From: Pleurocapsa sp. FMAR1
GTDB taxonomy: Bacteria; Cyanobacteriota; Cyanobacteriia; Cyanobacteriales; Xenococcaceae
DNA length: 64,000 nucleotides
NCBI RefSeq assembly: GCF_963665995.1
Contig: NZ_OY762512.1
Location: 4,340,001-4,404,000 of the forward strand
Reading direction: 5' to 3'
Positions 34,085 to 42,906 of the stretch are shown piece after piece (within the stretch, counting starts at the first letter, position 1; each line of letters starts with the position of its first letter). The position numbers and the translations under genes are program-made. Under the pieces are notes generated by a model. It was not told the DNA's origin. It saw only the letters and a list, made by a program, of their open reading frames with translations, and did no database searches.

Positions 34085-35521
34085 ATGCTGACAGAAGATA
34101 TGGATTTTGCGATCTTTAACGAGCTAGATTCGTCGGGAGCTAATTGGCAACCAAATGGTAATTTCATAGAAACAAACCCTTTACAACTAGAAGACAATTT
34201 TCAGTCATCAGGAAGTTTTAGCACCCCTGAGTTGGAAGAAATAATAGCTACCAATGGAACTAAAGAAATGGAGTTTCAATGGCAGTTTCCCGAAAGTGAC
34301 TTGACTGGCAATTTCAATTCCAATTCTGCTTATCAGTGGAATCATGGCGACCCGTTGACTGGCAATTTCAATTCTGCTTATCAATGGAATCATGGCGACC
34401 CATTTACTGGCAATAAAGCTATAGATTCAGATTCAACCGATTCAACCAAAAGAGATGTCTTCACCGATAGCGAAGCTGTTTTAGAAGCGTCTGTGTTTGA
34501 AGCTAGAAATCAGTTAGAAATATTTGCTAATGGTGAAGACTTTTTCAACGAGTTAAACCAAGCCTTCGAGCTTGATGTATCTTCAACTGAAGCTAAGGCT
34601 GTAATTGAGGACTTGGCTAGCGGTGAAACTATGCCTAAGATTGAAATTCTCTCCGCTAACGAGCTAAATAATGCCAATGCTGCTTTTGGCGAAGAAACTA
34701 TTTATGTTTCTGAAGAATTCCTCAGCGACAATAGCGATAGTCTAGATGTGGTAGAGGGCGTGTTGCTAGAAGAAATGGGTCATTATGTCGATCGAGAACT
34801 CAACCTCTTTGATTCTCCTGGCGATGAAGGCGATATTTTTTCCCAACTGGTTCGAGGTGACACGATTAGCGGGGCTGAACTAGACGATTTGCAAGCTGAA
34901 GACGACAGTGCCACGATTAGTGTTGATGGAGAAGTGATTAGTGTCGAGCTAGCCGAACCTTCATCACTAGAACCAACACCTGGTACTGATTACACTGAAC
35001 TCGTTCCCATTCCGCCAGATTCAGAAATAAATCAAGGACTAACATCACCGTTACCAGAAGTTATGTATGATCTTATTGGCGATCCAGGTAATGCAGAAAC
35101 AGGAGAAGTTAGTCCAGAACTTGAGGAGCTTCTCGTAACCCGAAATGTAGGTCCGTTTGAAGTTTCTGGACTTACGCCTGCGGTTGACGCTCTTGAACGA
35201 ATTTTTACTCAGGTCAAAGAAGATAATCCAGAGCTTTATGAGCAATTGGGATATTCTGGGATGTACAACTTGCGTCGGATAAATAGTGTAGATACCGGTC
35301 CTATACCAGGTACTATATCAAATCACTCTTGGGGAACAGCCATCGATATCAATATTGGCGACGATCCCGACTTTGAAACAGATGGTAAAACTGACAGAGG
35401 ACTCGTAGAGTTAGCTCCCTATTTTGAAAAAGAGGGTTTCTATTGGGGAGCTGGATTTGATACTAATGAAGATCCGATGCACTTTGAGGCTTCAAAAGAA
35501 TTGCTCGAACGGTGGAGATGA
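34085..35521 (+). CDS. M15-family peptidase (D,D/L,D-carboxypeptidase-like), N-terminal part of a frameshifted wall hydrolase
   Basis: A 478-residue protein without a signal peptide; AGGAGA precedes ATG 34085. The N-terminal 130 residues include two copies of AYQWNHGDPxTGN. Residues about 135-300 match a cyanobacterial exoprotein domain with VVEGVLLEEMGHYVDREL and DSPGDEGDIFSQLVRG. The C-terminus is a VanY/M15 domain: SNHSWGTAIDINIGDD (zinc His and Asp) and EDPMHFEASKELL (second zinc His). It stops exactly where the next frame begins, so it and 35424-36446 were probably one gene. Confidence 0.7.
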   Translation: MLTEDMDFAIFNELDSSGANWQPNGNFIETNPLQLEDNFQSSGSFSTPELEEIIATNGTKEMEFQWQFPESDLTGNFNSNSAYQWNHGDPLTGNFNSAYQWNHGDPFTGNKAIDSDSTDSTKRDVFTDSEAVLEASVFEARNQLEIFANGEDFFNELNQAFELDVSSTEAKAVIEDLASGETMPKIEILSANELNNANAAFGEETIYVSEEFLSDNSDSLDVVEGVLLEEMGHYVDRELNLFDSPGDEGDIFSQLVRGDTISGAELDDLQAEDDSATISVDGEVISVELAEPSSLEPTPGTDYTELVPIPPDSEINQGLTSPLPEVMYDLIGDPGNAETGEVSPELEELLVTRNVGPFEVSGLTPAVDALERIFTQVKEDNPELYEQLGYSGMYNLRRINSVDTGPIPGTISNHSWGTAIDINIGDDPDFETDGKTDRGLVELAPYFEKEGFYWGAGFDTNEDPMHFEASKELLERWR

Positions 35522-36446
35522 AGAAACGGCAGTCGAGCCAGCCTCGCCATCTGAAGACGAATATTTGGTTGGTGACTGGAATGGCGATGGTACGGATAAC
35601 ATCGCTGTGCGACGAGGTGGTCAAATACTCATGGATATCAACGGGGATGGCTCTTTGGTCGAGGAAAAACTATATGGCAATGGTAATGCTGAAGACGAGT
35701 ATTTAGTTGGTGACTGGAATAACAATAATACGGATAACATCGCTGTGCGACGAGGTGGTCAAATTCTCATGGATATCAACGGGGATGGCTCTTTGGTCAA
35801 GGAACAACTATATGGCAATGGTACTTCTCAGTCCCCACCAGAACCACCACCTGGTACTGAACCCATTCCCATTCCCATTCCCTTGCCTATGCCGTATGAT
35901 GCCACCGAAATTATTAACTCTCCTGCTGTCGAGGATGGAATTCGGGCATCTGCTGAAACCTCTGTTCCCCTAATCTTGAGTGAAGCTCAAGAAAGTGAAG
36001 TTACCGATCCTGGACAAATTGCCTATATTCTGGCGACCGCTGACCATGAGTCGGGTCTAGGGGAAAATATGGAAGAATTCGCTAGCGGTGAGGATTATGA
36101 GGGAAAAATAGATTTAGGAAATACTCAGCCTGGAGATGGACCTCTGTTCAAGGGCAGAGGGTATGTACAAATCACTGGCAGGAATAACTACACTGACTGG
36201 TCAGAGAAACTGGGTGTCGATCTGGTGGGCAATCCAGAGCTAGCTACCGTTCCTGACAATGCTGCCAGAATCTTGGTTGAAGGAATGCGAGATGGTAATT
36301 TTACTGGCAAAACATTGAGTGAATACATCAATGGAGAAAATCGAGATTTTTACAACGCCAGACAAATCGTCAATGGTATCGATCCAGCTATAGCTCAAGA
36401 TATTGCCGATGATGCAGAAAGATACTATGAGGTTTTGACAACGTAG
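35424..36446 (+). CDS. FG-GAP/VCBS-like repeats plus GH19 (chitinase/lysozyme-like) domain, C-terminal part of the same gene
   Basis: Real coding similarity starts near 35510 (GGDEETAVEPASPSEDEYLV), after the M15 frame has ended; the first 29 codons are antiphase to the M15 domain. Two repeats of EYLVGDWNGDGTDNIAVRRG with calcium-binding DINGDGS follow, then a proline-rich linker. The last 180 residues form a GH19 domain: AYILATADHESGLGENMEEF, GPLFKGRGYVQITGRNNYTD and LVGNPELATVPDNAARILVE. Joining the frames needs a one-base change near 35510. The whole would be a secreted peptidoglycan hydrolase with two catalytic modules. Confidence 0.7.
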   Translation: MKKRVSIGELDLILMKIRCTLRLQKNCSNGGDEETAVEPASPSEDEYLVGDWNGDGTDNIAVRRGGQILMDINGDGSLVEEKLYGNGNAEDEYLVGDWNNNNTDNIAVRRGGQILMDINGDGSLVKEQLYGNGTSQSPPEPPPGTEPIPIPIPLPMPYDATEIINSPAVEDGIRASAETSVPLILSEAQESEVTDPGQIAYILATADHESGLGENMEEFASGEDYEGKIDLGNTQPGDGPLFKGRGYVQITGRNNYTDWSEKLGVDLVGNPELATVPDNAARILVEGMRDGNFTGKTLSEYINGENRDFYNARQIVNGIDPAIAQDIADDAERYYEVLTT

Positions 36447-36655
36447 GCACAGCTTACTCACGATCATTTTGGCAACTGCCTCAGTACTCACTTCTAGAGG
36501 ATAGATACTGGGGCATTCACCAGTTTTAAGAGTACAGTTTAATGTCTTTAATCGCAACTTTTCAGTTTCATTTTTGGTCTACGATAACAAATCTTTTTGT
36601 CTAGAAAACGAAGGGGGAGGCTACACGACGATCTATAAATTCAGGCGGAGCAAAG

Positions 36656-37270
36656 ATGTCTACTATCAACTACTTTCTCAAGTTTTTTTGGCTCGTGGGT
36701 CTATTATCAGCCTGCCAAATGACTCCAGTTGAGGATTTGTCACGAGCCTCTTCCTTGCCAAGTTCTCCTAGCTCTACTCTAACCTCTACGTTGGCTAAAA
36801 CTGAGCCAAGCCAGTCTCAGCCCCAGGCAATTTTTAGCCAACTTCTGCCAAAACTCAAAGCGCAAACAGAGCTTCCTATCCGCTTACCTGCCTACATTCC
36901 TGAGTCAGACGGTTCCCTGACCATATATGCAATTTTAGAAACCGCAAATGTATCTAAATACGAAATTCAGCTTGCTTTTACAGAAGACTGCAATGGGGCA
37001 AGTGTCTGTCGCTTAGGCAGCACTTCAGCAGAAGCGATCGCGCCCAAATCGTCTGTTCTTACAGGCGAGGCTGTAGCTCTGGCTAATGGGATTACTGGCT
37101 ATTTTACTGATGCCACTTGTGGTGCTAACTGTTCTGATGCTACGTTGACCTGGGAACAAAATTCAGTTCGCTATACCGTTGGTATTAAAGCAGGTAAAGT
37201 GACAACATTGGTGAAGATGGCTAATTCTGCGATTAGCGCCTCTGTATCTCTTGCTAATGCGGGAGATTAG
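36656..37270 (+). CDS. Lipoprotein of unknown function
   Basis: A 204-residue protein with signal peptide and lipobox (WLVGLLSACQ), then a Ser/Pro/Thr-rich linker to about residue 60. The mature domain begins LKAQTELPIRLPAYIPESDG and holds two disulphide-like pairs (EDCNGASVC and DATCGANCSD). It is probably anchored in the periplasm. GGCGGAG precedes the ATG. Family not recognised. Confidence 0.65.
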   Translation: MSTINYFLKFFWLVGLLSACQMTPVEDLSRASSLPSSPSSTLTSTLAKTEPSQSQPQAIFSQLLPKLKAQTELPIRLPAYIPESDGSLTIYAILETANVSKYEIQLAFTEDCNGASVCRLGSTSAEAIAPKSSVLTGEAVALANGITGYFTDATCGANCSDATLTWEQNSVRYTVGIKAGKVTTLVKMANSAISASVSLANAGD

Positions 37271-37518
37271 ACTATATCTTTCGTACTGTGCCAAGCGATC
37301 TTTATGCAGGAACTTCTTTGGCTCAATATTTCTTAGAAAAACTAAATAAGCAAAAAGCAGCTATCTTTTATAATTCCCAGAGTAAGTACAGTAAATCCCT
37401 CAAAGATGCTTTTAGTACCAGTCTCTTAAGCAAAGGGGGCGAAATCGCTGCCGAATTAGATGTTACCGCTCCTAATTTTAATGCCGATAATGCAGTACAG
37501 CAGCAATTCTCATTATGA
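37271..37518 (+). pseudogene. Fragment of a type-1 periplasmic binding (ABC substrate-binding) domain
   Basis: Starting without a start codon, the frame reads YIFRTVPSDLYAGTSLAQYF, then KQKAAIFYNSQSKYSKSLKD and GGEIAAELDVTAPNFNADNA. This is the middle of a Leu/Ile/Val-binding-like domain, often found in cyanobacterial proteins fused to other modules. Both ends are missing. Confidence 0.65.
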
Positions 37519-37756
37519 TAATAATTATCACTATCTTGGAAAATTGAGTTCCATTAAACCCAATTTTTTCGTAATCAGATTGAATTTTGCTGTTAAATTT
37601 CTCATTTAGGCTCTTGGGTCTTTGTATTATGTAAAGACTACAAAATAACGAGCAAGAAAAACCATCCTAATTATCTCGAGCGATGAAAATTAGGGGGATT
37701 TTTGCAGATTGATGCTGGATTTTTCTAGTTATTTTCAACTTGATTCACTTCTATTT

Positions 37757-37972
37757 TCAACTTGTATTAACTACATCATCTAAACGCAAAGCAGAAACAT
37801 AAACCAAACGACCCCAAACAAGTTTTTTGCCTGATAAAACTTGAGTTTGTCCTGGTTGAAGGTGGGCAAAAATGATTGATGCTCTCAATTGTTTTCGCCC
37901 ATCATTAATGCGATCGCCCTGCGCTATATTGTCTTGCTTGAGAGAGCTTTTGCCACTTCTGCTCATAGTCAA
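37757..37972 (-). CDS. Possible small hypothetical protein, 71 aa
   Basis: ATG 37972 (or the second Met) gives MSRSGKSSLKQDNIAQGDRI, then LRASIIFAHLQPGQTQVLSG and LVYVSALRLDDVVNTS. The basic start and beta-like end look like protein, and the region has no competing gene. No family recognised and no clear ribosome site. Confidence 0.35.
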   Translation of the reverse strand: MTMSRSGKSSLKQDNIAQGDRINDGRKQLRASIIFAHLQPGQTQVLSGKKLVWGRLVYVSALRLDDVVNTS

Positions 37973-38207
37973 CTTTATTTTACTCTACCTATTTAAAACT
38001 AAACTGTATACTGTATGCAATTGTACTTTTCTTTTCAGCCAATTAGGCAGATCTAATACAGTTAATTTTTTTTGTTCCACTTGCTTCCATTTTTAAAGCT
38101 AAATAGAGGTAAAGTTTTCCACTTTTTTGGGGATGGAAATTAGATCGAGCTTTTTATTATTCTGAATTTGTCTTCAGCAAATCAAGTAAATGCAAGGAGT
38201 AATAGAA

Positions 38208-39302
38208 ATGGCAAACGCTATTTTGAAAATCAAACAAAACATCGGCATTGGTATAGTTGGTTGGCTGGTTATGTTTGCTCCATCGCCTAGCCATGCTTTA
38301 ACAGTTGAGGAAGTACCCAATCCTAGAAAGACTGATAATGGTTGGGTAACAGATATGGCAGATATTCTCAGCGATCGCACAGAAAACCAACTCAATCAAA
38401 TGATTTCTCAATTGGAAAGTGACGATGGTACAGAGATTGCTGTAGTTACCGTTCCCGAAACATCTCCAAGTGCATCCCCAAAGGAATTTGCGACTAAATT
38501 ATTCAATTATTGGAAAATTGGCAAAGCCGATCGCGACAATGGCATATTGTTTTTAATCTCAACTAGCGATCGCCTAGCGGAAATCGAAACGGGGTATGGG
38601 ATGGAAGAAATATTGCCTGATGCTAAAGTCGGCAATATTATCGACACGCAAATTATCCCTAAGTTTAAGCAAAACCATTTTAATGAAGGAACTCTGGCAG
38701 GAACTAAAAAGTTAATCGCTACCGTAAAAACTTCGGCAGATCGACAATCAGCCGTAACAAAAGTTAACCCAGAAGAACCAGAATTGAAATTTAGCAGCTT
38801 CCCATTTACGTTCCCAATTATATTGATGATGCTACCGATATTATTAGGTCTTCTCTTTTATTTTATACATCGTTCGCGTAAACTATTCATTGAACCAAAT
38901 GAAACAAGAAAACGTATCGAAAAAGATGATAATCATCTTCCTATTTTCTGTGCCAAGTGTAAACAAAAGATGCAGAAAGTTGAAGACACTGAAATACAAA
39001 ATTTATTAAGTGAATCAGAAAAGATTGCTCAAGAAATTGGCAGTATTAAATTAGAAAGTTGGAAATATTCTAGCTGTAGTCAACAACCTATTATATTTAT
39101 CTATACTTCTGATCCATCTATTTCTGTGGAGTCTATTGCTCATTTATCTTCTTCTTCAAGTAGTAATAGTAGTCGTAGCGGTATTAGTGGTGGCACCAGC
39201 GCTGGCGATATTAGTAGTGGCAGTAGTAGTGGTGGCGCTAGTAGTGGCAGTAGTAGTGATGGCGCTAGTAGTGGCAGTAGTAGTGGTGGCGCTAGTTATT
39301 AA
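38208..39302 (+). CDS. TPM-domain membrane protein with Ser/Gly-rich tail
   Basis: I choose ATG 38208 because AAGGAGT lies seven bases before it; the ATG at 38190 overlaps that site. A signal peptide ending SHA is followed by the TPM domain (TVEEVPNPRKTDNGWVTDMA, GTEIAVVTVPETSPSASPKE, DNGILFLISTSDRLAEIETG, YGMEEILPDAKVG). A transmembrane helix lies at about residues 200-222. A cytoplasmic part has CAKCKQKM and a later SCS, perhaps zinc-binding. The end is a long Ser/Gly repeat. TPM proteins are phosphatase-like or photosystem II repair factors, and often pair with LemA, as here. Confidence 0.8.
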   Translation: MANAILKIKQNIGIGIVGWLVMFAPSPSHALTVEEVPNPRKTDNGWVTDMADILSDRTENQLNQMISQLESDDGTEIAVVTVPETSPSASPKEFATKLFNYWKIGKADRDNGILFLISTSDRLAEIETGYGMEEILPDAKVGNIIDTQIIPKFKQNHFNEGTLAGTKKLIATVKTSADRQSAVTKVNPEEPELKFSSFPFTFPIILMMLPILLGLLFYFIHRSRKLFIEPNETRKRIEKDDNHLPIFCAKCKQKMQKVEDTEIQNLLSESEKIAQEIGSIKLESWKYSSCSQQPIIFIYTSDPSISVESIAHLSSSSSSNSSRSGISGGTSAGDISSGSSSGGASSGSSSDGASSGSSSGGASY

Positions 39303-39372
39303 TCTTGGCGGTGATAGTCGCTAAATTAACGATGTGATTAATTGTTGATATCCAACTCAGATTATTATAAAG

Positions 39373-40122
39373 ATGAAATATTCAGATTCAGAGATTCGCA
39401 TTCCTGAAGATATTGCTTCAGAAGTTCTCACTTTAGCTTCTCGATACTATGCCGAACAAAATCAAGGATATACTTTATCAGAACTGACTCAGGCAAGTGC
39501 AGAAGTTCAAATTCCGCCAGAATTGATCGAATTAGCCGTCCTGAAAGTTCAAGCACAACGTCAGCAAAAATTAGAGCAGCAAGAAAGAATTAAGCAAAAG
39601 CGTCAAATCTTTTTAAAAGTCGGTGGGTGTTTTTTAATCGCGATCGCATTCGGTACAATTTATATCTACAATAGTCTTAATCTAGCAATTTCTGAGCCTT
39701 TAGCAGCTTGGGCGCAAGTCGAAAATCAATTACAACGACGTGCCGATCTCATTCCCAAGCTGGTTCAGATTACTCAAAGTTATGCTCAAGAAAAAGAAAT
39801 TATCGATTTTCTAAATAAATCTCGTCAAGGATATTTACAAGCCAAAACTCCAGAAGAAAAATTGCAAGCATTAACCTTAGTTAATCGGGCAATTACTAAT
39901 TTTCAAAATTATGCTATTACTGACTCTCATTTACAAAAAAGCCAGCTATTTATCAATCTTCAGTACGAAATAGCAGGCACTGAAAACCGTATTGCCACTG
40001 AAAGAATGCGTTATAACCAGGCAACAAGTGCTTATAACCAGAAAATTCAGCAATTTCCTAATCTTTTATTCGCTAAAAATTTTGGGTTTAAGCCAATGTC
40101 TATTTATCAGTTAAAAAGATGA
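39373..40122 (+). CDS. LemA-family membrane protein
   Basis: A 249-residue protein 70 bp after the TPM gene. An N-terminal helical region of about 75 residues leads to a basic stretch and one transmembrane helix (VGGCFLIAIAFGTIYIYNSL). The LemA core follows: AWAQVENQLQRRADLIPKLV with the later EIAGTENRIATERMRYNQAT and AYNQKIQQFPNLLFAKNFGF, ending in the typical FKPM. The N-terminal extension is unusual for LemA. It is probably co-transcribed with the TPM gene. Confidence 0.85.
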   Translation: MKYSDSEIRIPEDIASEVLTLASRYYAEQNQGYTLSELTQASAEVQIPPELIELAVLKVQAQRQQKLEQQERIKQKRQIFLKVGGCFLIAIAFGTIYIYNSLNLAISEPLAAWAQVENQLQRRADLIPKLVQITQSYAQEKEIIDFLNKSRQGYLQAKTPEEKLQALTLVNRAITNFQNYAITDSHLQKSQLFINLQYEIAGTENRIATERMRYNQATSAYNQKIQQFPNLLFAKNFGFKPMSIYQLKR

Positions 40123-40150
40123 AAAAATCATTTTATATTACGTTTATCAC

Positions 40151-40228
40151 TTGCGGTTAAAAAACTGTCAAGCTGCTATTGCTGATTACCAAAAAGCAGC
40201 ACAATTACTTAGCAATAAGGAGACATAA
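40151..40228 (+). pseudogene. Single TPR unit remnant
   Basis: The frame reads LRLKNCQAAIADYQKAAQLL before TAA 40228. It matches the terminal TPR of the nearby TPR proteins and has no start, so it is a gene scrap. Confidence 0.4.
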
Positions 40229-40274
40229 AAAGCGATCGCAAAGTAAATTAGGGTAATTTTTGGGCAAACTTAAA

Positions 40275-40778
40275 ATGAAACAATATTATCCACTTCTACT
40301 AGTTTTTATAGTTTTATTAGCTAGCTCCGATTTTTCTCTCTCAGCCACTCAAATTCCTATAAACAAAAAAGAAACAATAGCTCAGATCACTAATAATTAT
40401 GACTCAATTACACTTGTTGATGGGAAAATTATCTTAGGCGATCTCCTGCAACAAGAACTGCCTGAAAAAATCATTATAGCCAGAGATGAACTGCAAGATC
40501 TCTCAAAAATTTTAGCGATTAATTCTTCAGAGACGATACCTTCGAATAGCTTGGCAATCGGCATTGGTTATTTTCATCGAGGGCAAAATAATTGGGAAAT
40601 TAAATTTACTTTTGGGGGAATTGTTTTGGATACTTCAGAAACCATAATTTTATCTACCAAGCAAATTTTTGCTTTAAAAAAGTTTTTTAAACATACAAAC
40701 TCGCTTGTTATAAATGGTCAGAAATATCAGACAACTAAATCAATGATCCAGTTTGGACCGATACTTCATCAAAAATAA
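40275..40778 (+). CDS. Exported hypothetical protein
   Basis: From ATG 40275 a clear signal peptide (MKQYYPLLLVFIVLLASSDF, cut near LSA) is followed by about 145 residues with no known motif (DSITLVDGKIILGDLLQQEL, later SLAIGIGYFHRGQNNWEIKF). A TTG at 40260 could add five residues. It continues the run of exported-protein genes in this region. Confidence 0.55.
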   Translation: MKQYYPLLLVFIVLLASSDFSLSATQIPINKKETIAQITNNYDSITLVDGKIILGDLLQQELPEKIIIARDELQDLSKILAINSSETIPSNSLAIGIGYFHRGQNNWEIKFTFGGIVLDTSETIILSTKQIFALKKFFKHTNSLVINGQKYQTTKSMIQFGPILHQK

Positions 40779-40975
40779 ACTTAAGAAATTGGGTAGTGTT
40801 ACAAAGAAAAATATATCTATAATTGGCAACCACAAGGATTGAGAAACCAGAGTATGTGACTTCGCTCATTTGTAAGATTGCTAATTTATTTTATATCAGC
40901 AAAACTAATTAGATGAACAGATATAAAACATTAAAAAATCCACTTGAAAGTAGGATGGATCTTTAGAGGATGTCT

Positions 40976-41147
40976 GAAAAGTCAGAATAAATGCGATCGC
41001 AAACGTAAATGTTTGACCTGATAATTGTTTCAATCGAGATTGAACTGAGGCTTGATGTTTATTAACTCGTTTTTCTAACTGCTCAAGGTCAGACGCTAAA
41101 ATTTATTGAAATAGTAGGAACACGAGATAGACTTTTATTGCTAATGG
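40976..41147 (-). pseudogene. Possible transposase remnant
   Basis: The minus strand reads SDLEQLEKRVNKHQASVQSR and LKQLSGQTF without start or end. The charged helix followed by L-S-x-Q-x-F recalls a segment of IS1634/IS4-type transposases. It lies just left of the IS1-family insertion. The remainder of 40779-41170 shows no gene. Confidence 0.3.
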
Positions 41148-41185
41148 TTGCTTTTAGCCTTTATGTACATTAACAAATGGTAGTC

Positions 41186-41650
41186 CTAAACAGGTAAGGA
41201 CGCATTATAGTGATGAACAAAATTCCAAATAGCACCAACATGATTTTCTATCTTTTTAGAAAATGAAAGAGTTTTCCTAACTAATCGAGAAACTCTTTGA
41301 CGTAGAGTGCAATTAAATCTCTCAATGTAGTTAGTTTTTCCTGTTTCTTCTTGGTGCGCATTCCCTTGCGCCTTGCGTCGACGCGGGGTCGCATCCGCTT
41401 TTCCTACTGCTCGATGGCGTTTCGAGGGAATTACCTGTTCATATGCTTCCCAGAAATCACTATAACAAACGGCGCATTGTCGATAGACTGGTGGCAAAGA
41501 CTGCCAGAGCTTTTTTGCTCCATGACGACTGCGATCGCCAATATAAACACCGACGATTTCTCTAGTTTTGGCATCTAAAGCTAGCCAAATCCATTGTTTA
41601 TTAGCTTTCTTAGTTACAAATGACCACATTTCATCACATTGAATTGTCAA
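41186..41650 (-). CDS. insB: IS1-family transposase, InsB-like catalytic frame carrying a 17-residue repeat insertion
   Basis: The DDE domain reads IQCDEMWSFVTKKANKQWIW (first Asp), VCYSDFWEAYEQVIPSKRHR (second Asp) and GKTNYIERFNCTLRQRVSRL (Glu). Between HRAVGK and ETGKTN lies ADATPRRRKAQGNAHQE, encoded by 51 extra bases of a palindromic repeat. The insertion is in frame and sits between the second Asp and the Glu, in a loop likely to tolerate it. Confidence 0.85.
   Translation of the reverse strand: MTIQCDEMWSFVTKKANKQWIWLALDAKTREIVGVYIGDRSRHGAKKLWQSLPPVYRQCAVCYSDFWEAYEQVIPSKRHRAVGKADATPRRRKAQGNAHQEETGKTNYIERFNCTLRQRVSRLVRKTLSFSKKIENHVGAIWNFVHHYNASLPV
41348..41398 (-). repeat. In-frame small palindromic repeat inside the IS1 transposase
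   Basis: 51 bp containing CATTCCCTTGCGCC and GACGCGGGGTC. The same words occur at about 12494-12530 in the large palindromic array and, reversed, near 15305. The length is a multiple of three, so the transposase frame is kept. Confidence 0.7.
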
Positions 41651-41961
41651 TTTGCCTTTTTTTTAGTTCTCACTTGAACTTGTTGCGAAATTGATTCATA
41701 TTTAGTGTTAACGTAACTTTGAAGCCACGGTTCTGAAACTTCGGTAACTCTAGCGATACCAGCTAAAGGTATTTTCTCTAGCAACAACTTGTCAACTAAA
41801 TCTTTGGTCTGTTGACTGATAATTTTATTTTGTGGATCTTGTACAAATTGTCTCCTACAACTTCGGCACTTATAGTTTTGTTTACCGTTGTGGATGCGAC
41901 CGTTTTTGACAATTCGATTTGAATCACATGATGGACATGAAGGCAATACAGTTGCTGACAT
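41647..41961 (-). CDS. insA: IS1-family transposase, InsA-like frame
   Basis: A 104-residue protein with the IS1 zinc finger (PSCPSCDSNRIVKNGRIHNG, then YKCRSCRRQF) and a helix-turn-helix (IPLAGIARVTEVSEPWLQSY). It ends in VRTKKKAN within a run of eight A residues. A -1 slip on this A-run would fuse it to the InsB frame, the usual way IS1 elements make active transposase. Confidence 0.85.
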   Translation of the reverse strand: MSATVLPSCPSCDSNRIVKNGRIHNGKQNYKCRSCRRQFVQDPQNKIISQQTKDLVDKLLLEKIPLAGIARVTEVSEPWLQSYVNTKYESISQQVQVRTKKKAN

Positions 41962-42239
41962 ATAAACTAAATAATCTGCTTATTTATTTTATATCCTTAC
42001 CTGTTTAGGACTACCTAACAAATTACTTGTCATCTTAACAAAATAATGTCATTAGCTATTCAATAGCTGGTTGACTGACAAAAGATGAAGAGAAAAACCT
42101 GAGAATAGAGATTCAGTAAAGAGTTGAGGGATTGACACAAAGCAAGGGGAGTCAGCACTCTGAGATTAGATACCACTCATAATTTCAGAATACTGTGAAT
42201 CAAAACTCCCGTCTCTACAATGCCTTGAATCAATGGATG

Positions 42240-42760
42240 AGTCAATAGAAGTTTGAAGACAGAAGTATGAAGGCGCGAAGTTTCAAGTTTGTTCGAGGGC
42301 TTGTACCTCATACGAAGTCCTTCGGACGAAGTTTGAAGTTTGAAGGAAGAAGGAATGTAGGAGGAATTCGGGAAGGATTTTTTGTAGCTCATACCTCACA
42401 CCTCATACTTCGCGCCTTCATACCTCATACACAGGGCTATCGCCCAGATCGTCCGTCCTTCGGACGACTTCGATGCTTCGCATCGTGTAGGGCGAAGCCC
42501 TGGTACCTCTACCAAACTAAGAGCGATCGTGAACGACGGGGCTTGCAACGATCGTGAACGACGGGGCTTGCAACTATAGTGGAACAAAGGACTTGTCCGC
42601 ATGTAGGAGGAAGTAGCTGTTTACGAAGTTTGAAGGAAGAAGTTTGAAGGAAGAAGGAAGAAAGATTTTTTGTACCTCATACGAAGGAAGAAGTAGCTGT
42701 TTTACTTCATACTTCATACCTCATACTTCATACTTCATGCAGCTGTTTTACTTCATACAC
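42240..42760. repeat. Short tandem and dispersed repeats built on CTTCATAC/CTCATAC and GTTTGAAG words
   Basis: The region has irregular repeats such as TACTTCATACCTCATACTTC and AAGTTTGAAGGAAGAAG. It also has two tandem copies of GATCGTGAACGACGGGGCTT (about 42525-42575). No gene is credible here; the open frames follow the repeats. The stretch 42024-42239 to the left shows no gene either. Confidence 0.6.
42432..42503. repeat. 72-nt cloverleaf-like palindrome, copy 1
   Basis: An outer stem (CAGGGCTATCGCCC with GGGCGAAGCCCTG) encloses two inner hairpins, GTCCGTCCTTCGGAC and CGATGCTTCGCATCG. An identical copy is at 42835-42906. The nested design suggests small palindromes inserted into a larger one. 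Confidence 0.75.
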
Positions 42761-42834
42761 GGACTCTCTGTCCGTCGCCGTTCCCGGAAGGAGACGTCGG
42801 AACGCAGAGAGCGTTCACCTCACACTTCGCGCCA

Positions 42835-42906
42835 CAGGGCTATCGCCCAGATCGTCCGTCCTTCGGACGACTTCGATGCTTCGCATCGTGTAGGGCGAAG
42901 CCCTGG
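42835..42906. repeat. 72-nt cloverleaf-like palindrome, copy 2
   Basis: Same sequence as 42432-42503. It ends exactly where the transposase remnant at 42907 begins, so it either replaced or truncated the 5' part of that gene. Confidence 0.75.

Larger units (their letters stand above)
41179..42015 (-). mobile_element. Complete IS1-family insertion sequence (837 bp)
   Basis: Perfect 22-bp terminal inverted repeats lie at 41179-41200 and 41994-42015 (GGTAGTCCTAAACAGGTAAG at the left). Both ends are flanked by the 8-bp target duplication TAACAAAT (41171-41178 and 42016-42023). Two overlapping transposase frames are inside. The perfect ends and duplication indicate recent insertion. Confidence 0.95.

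Noticed and set aside
37757-37972. Confident annotation of this small minus-strand frame as a gene
   Set aside because: Kept only at low confidence because there is no clear start signal or family.
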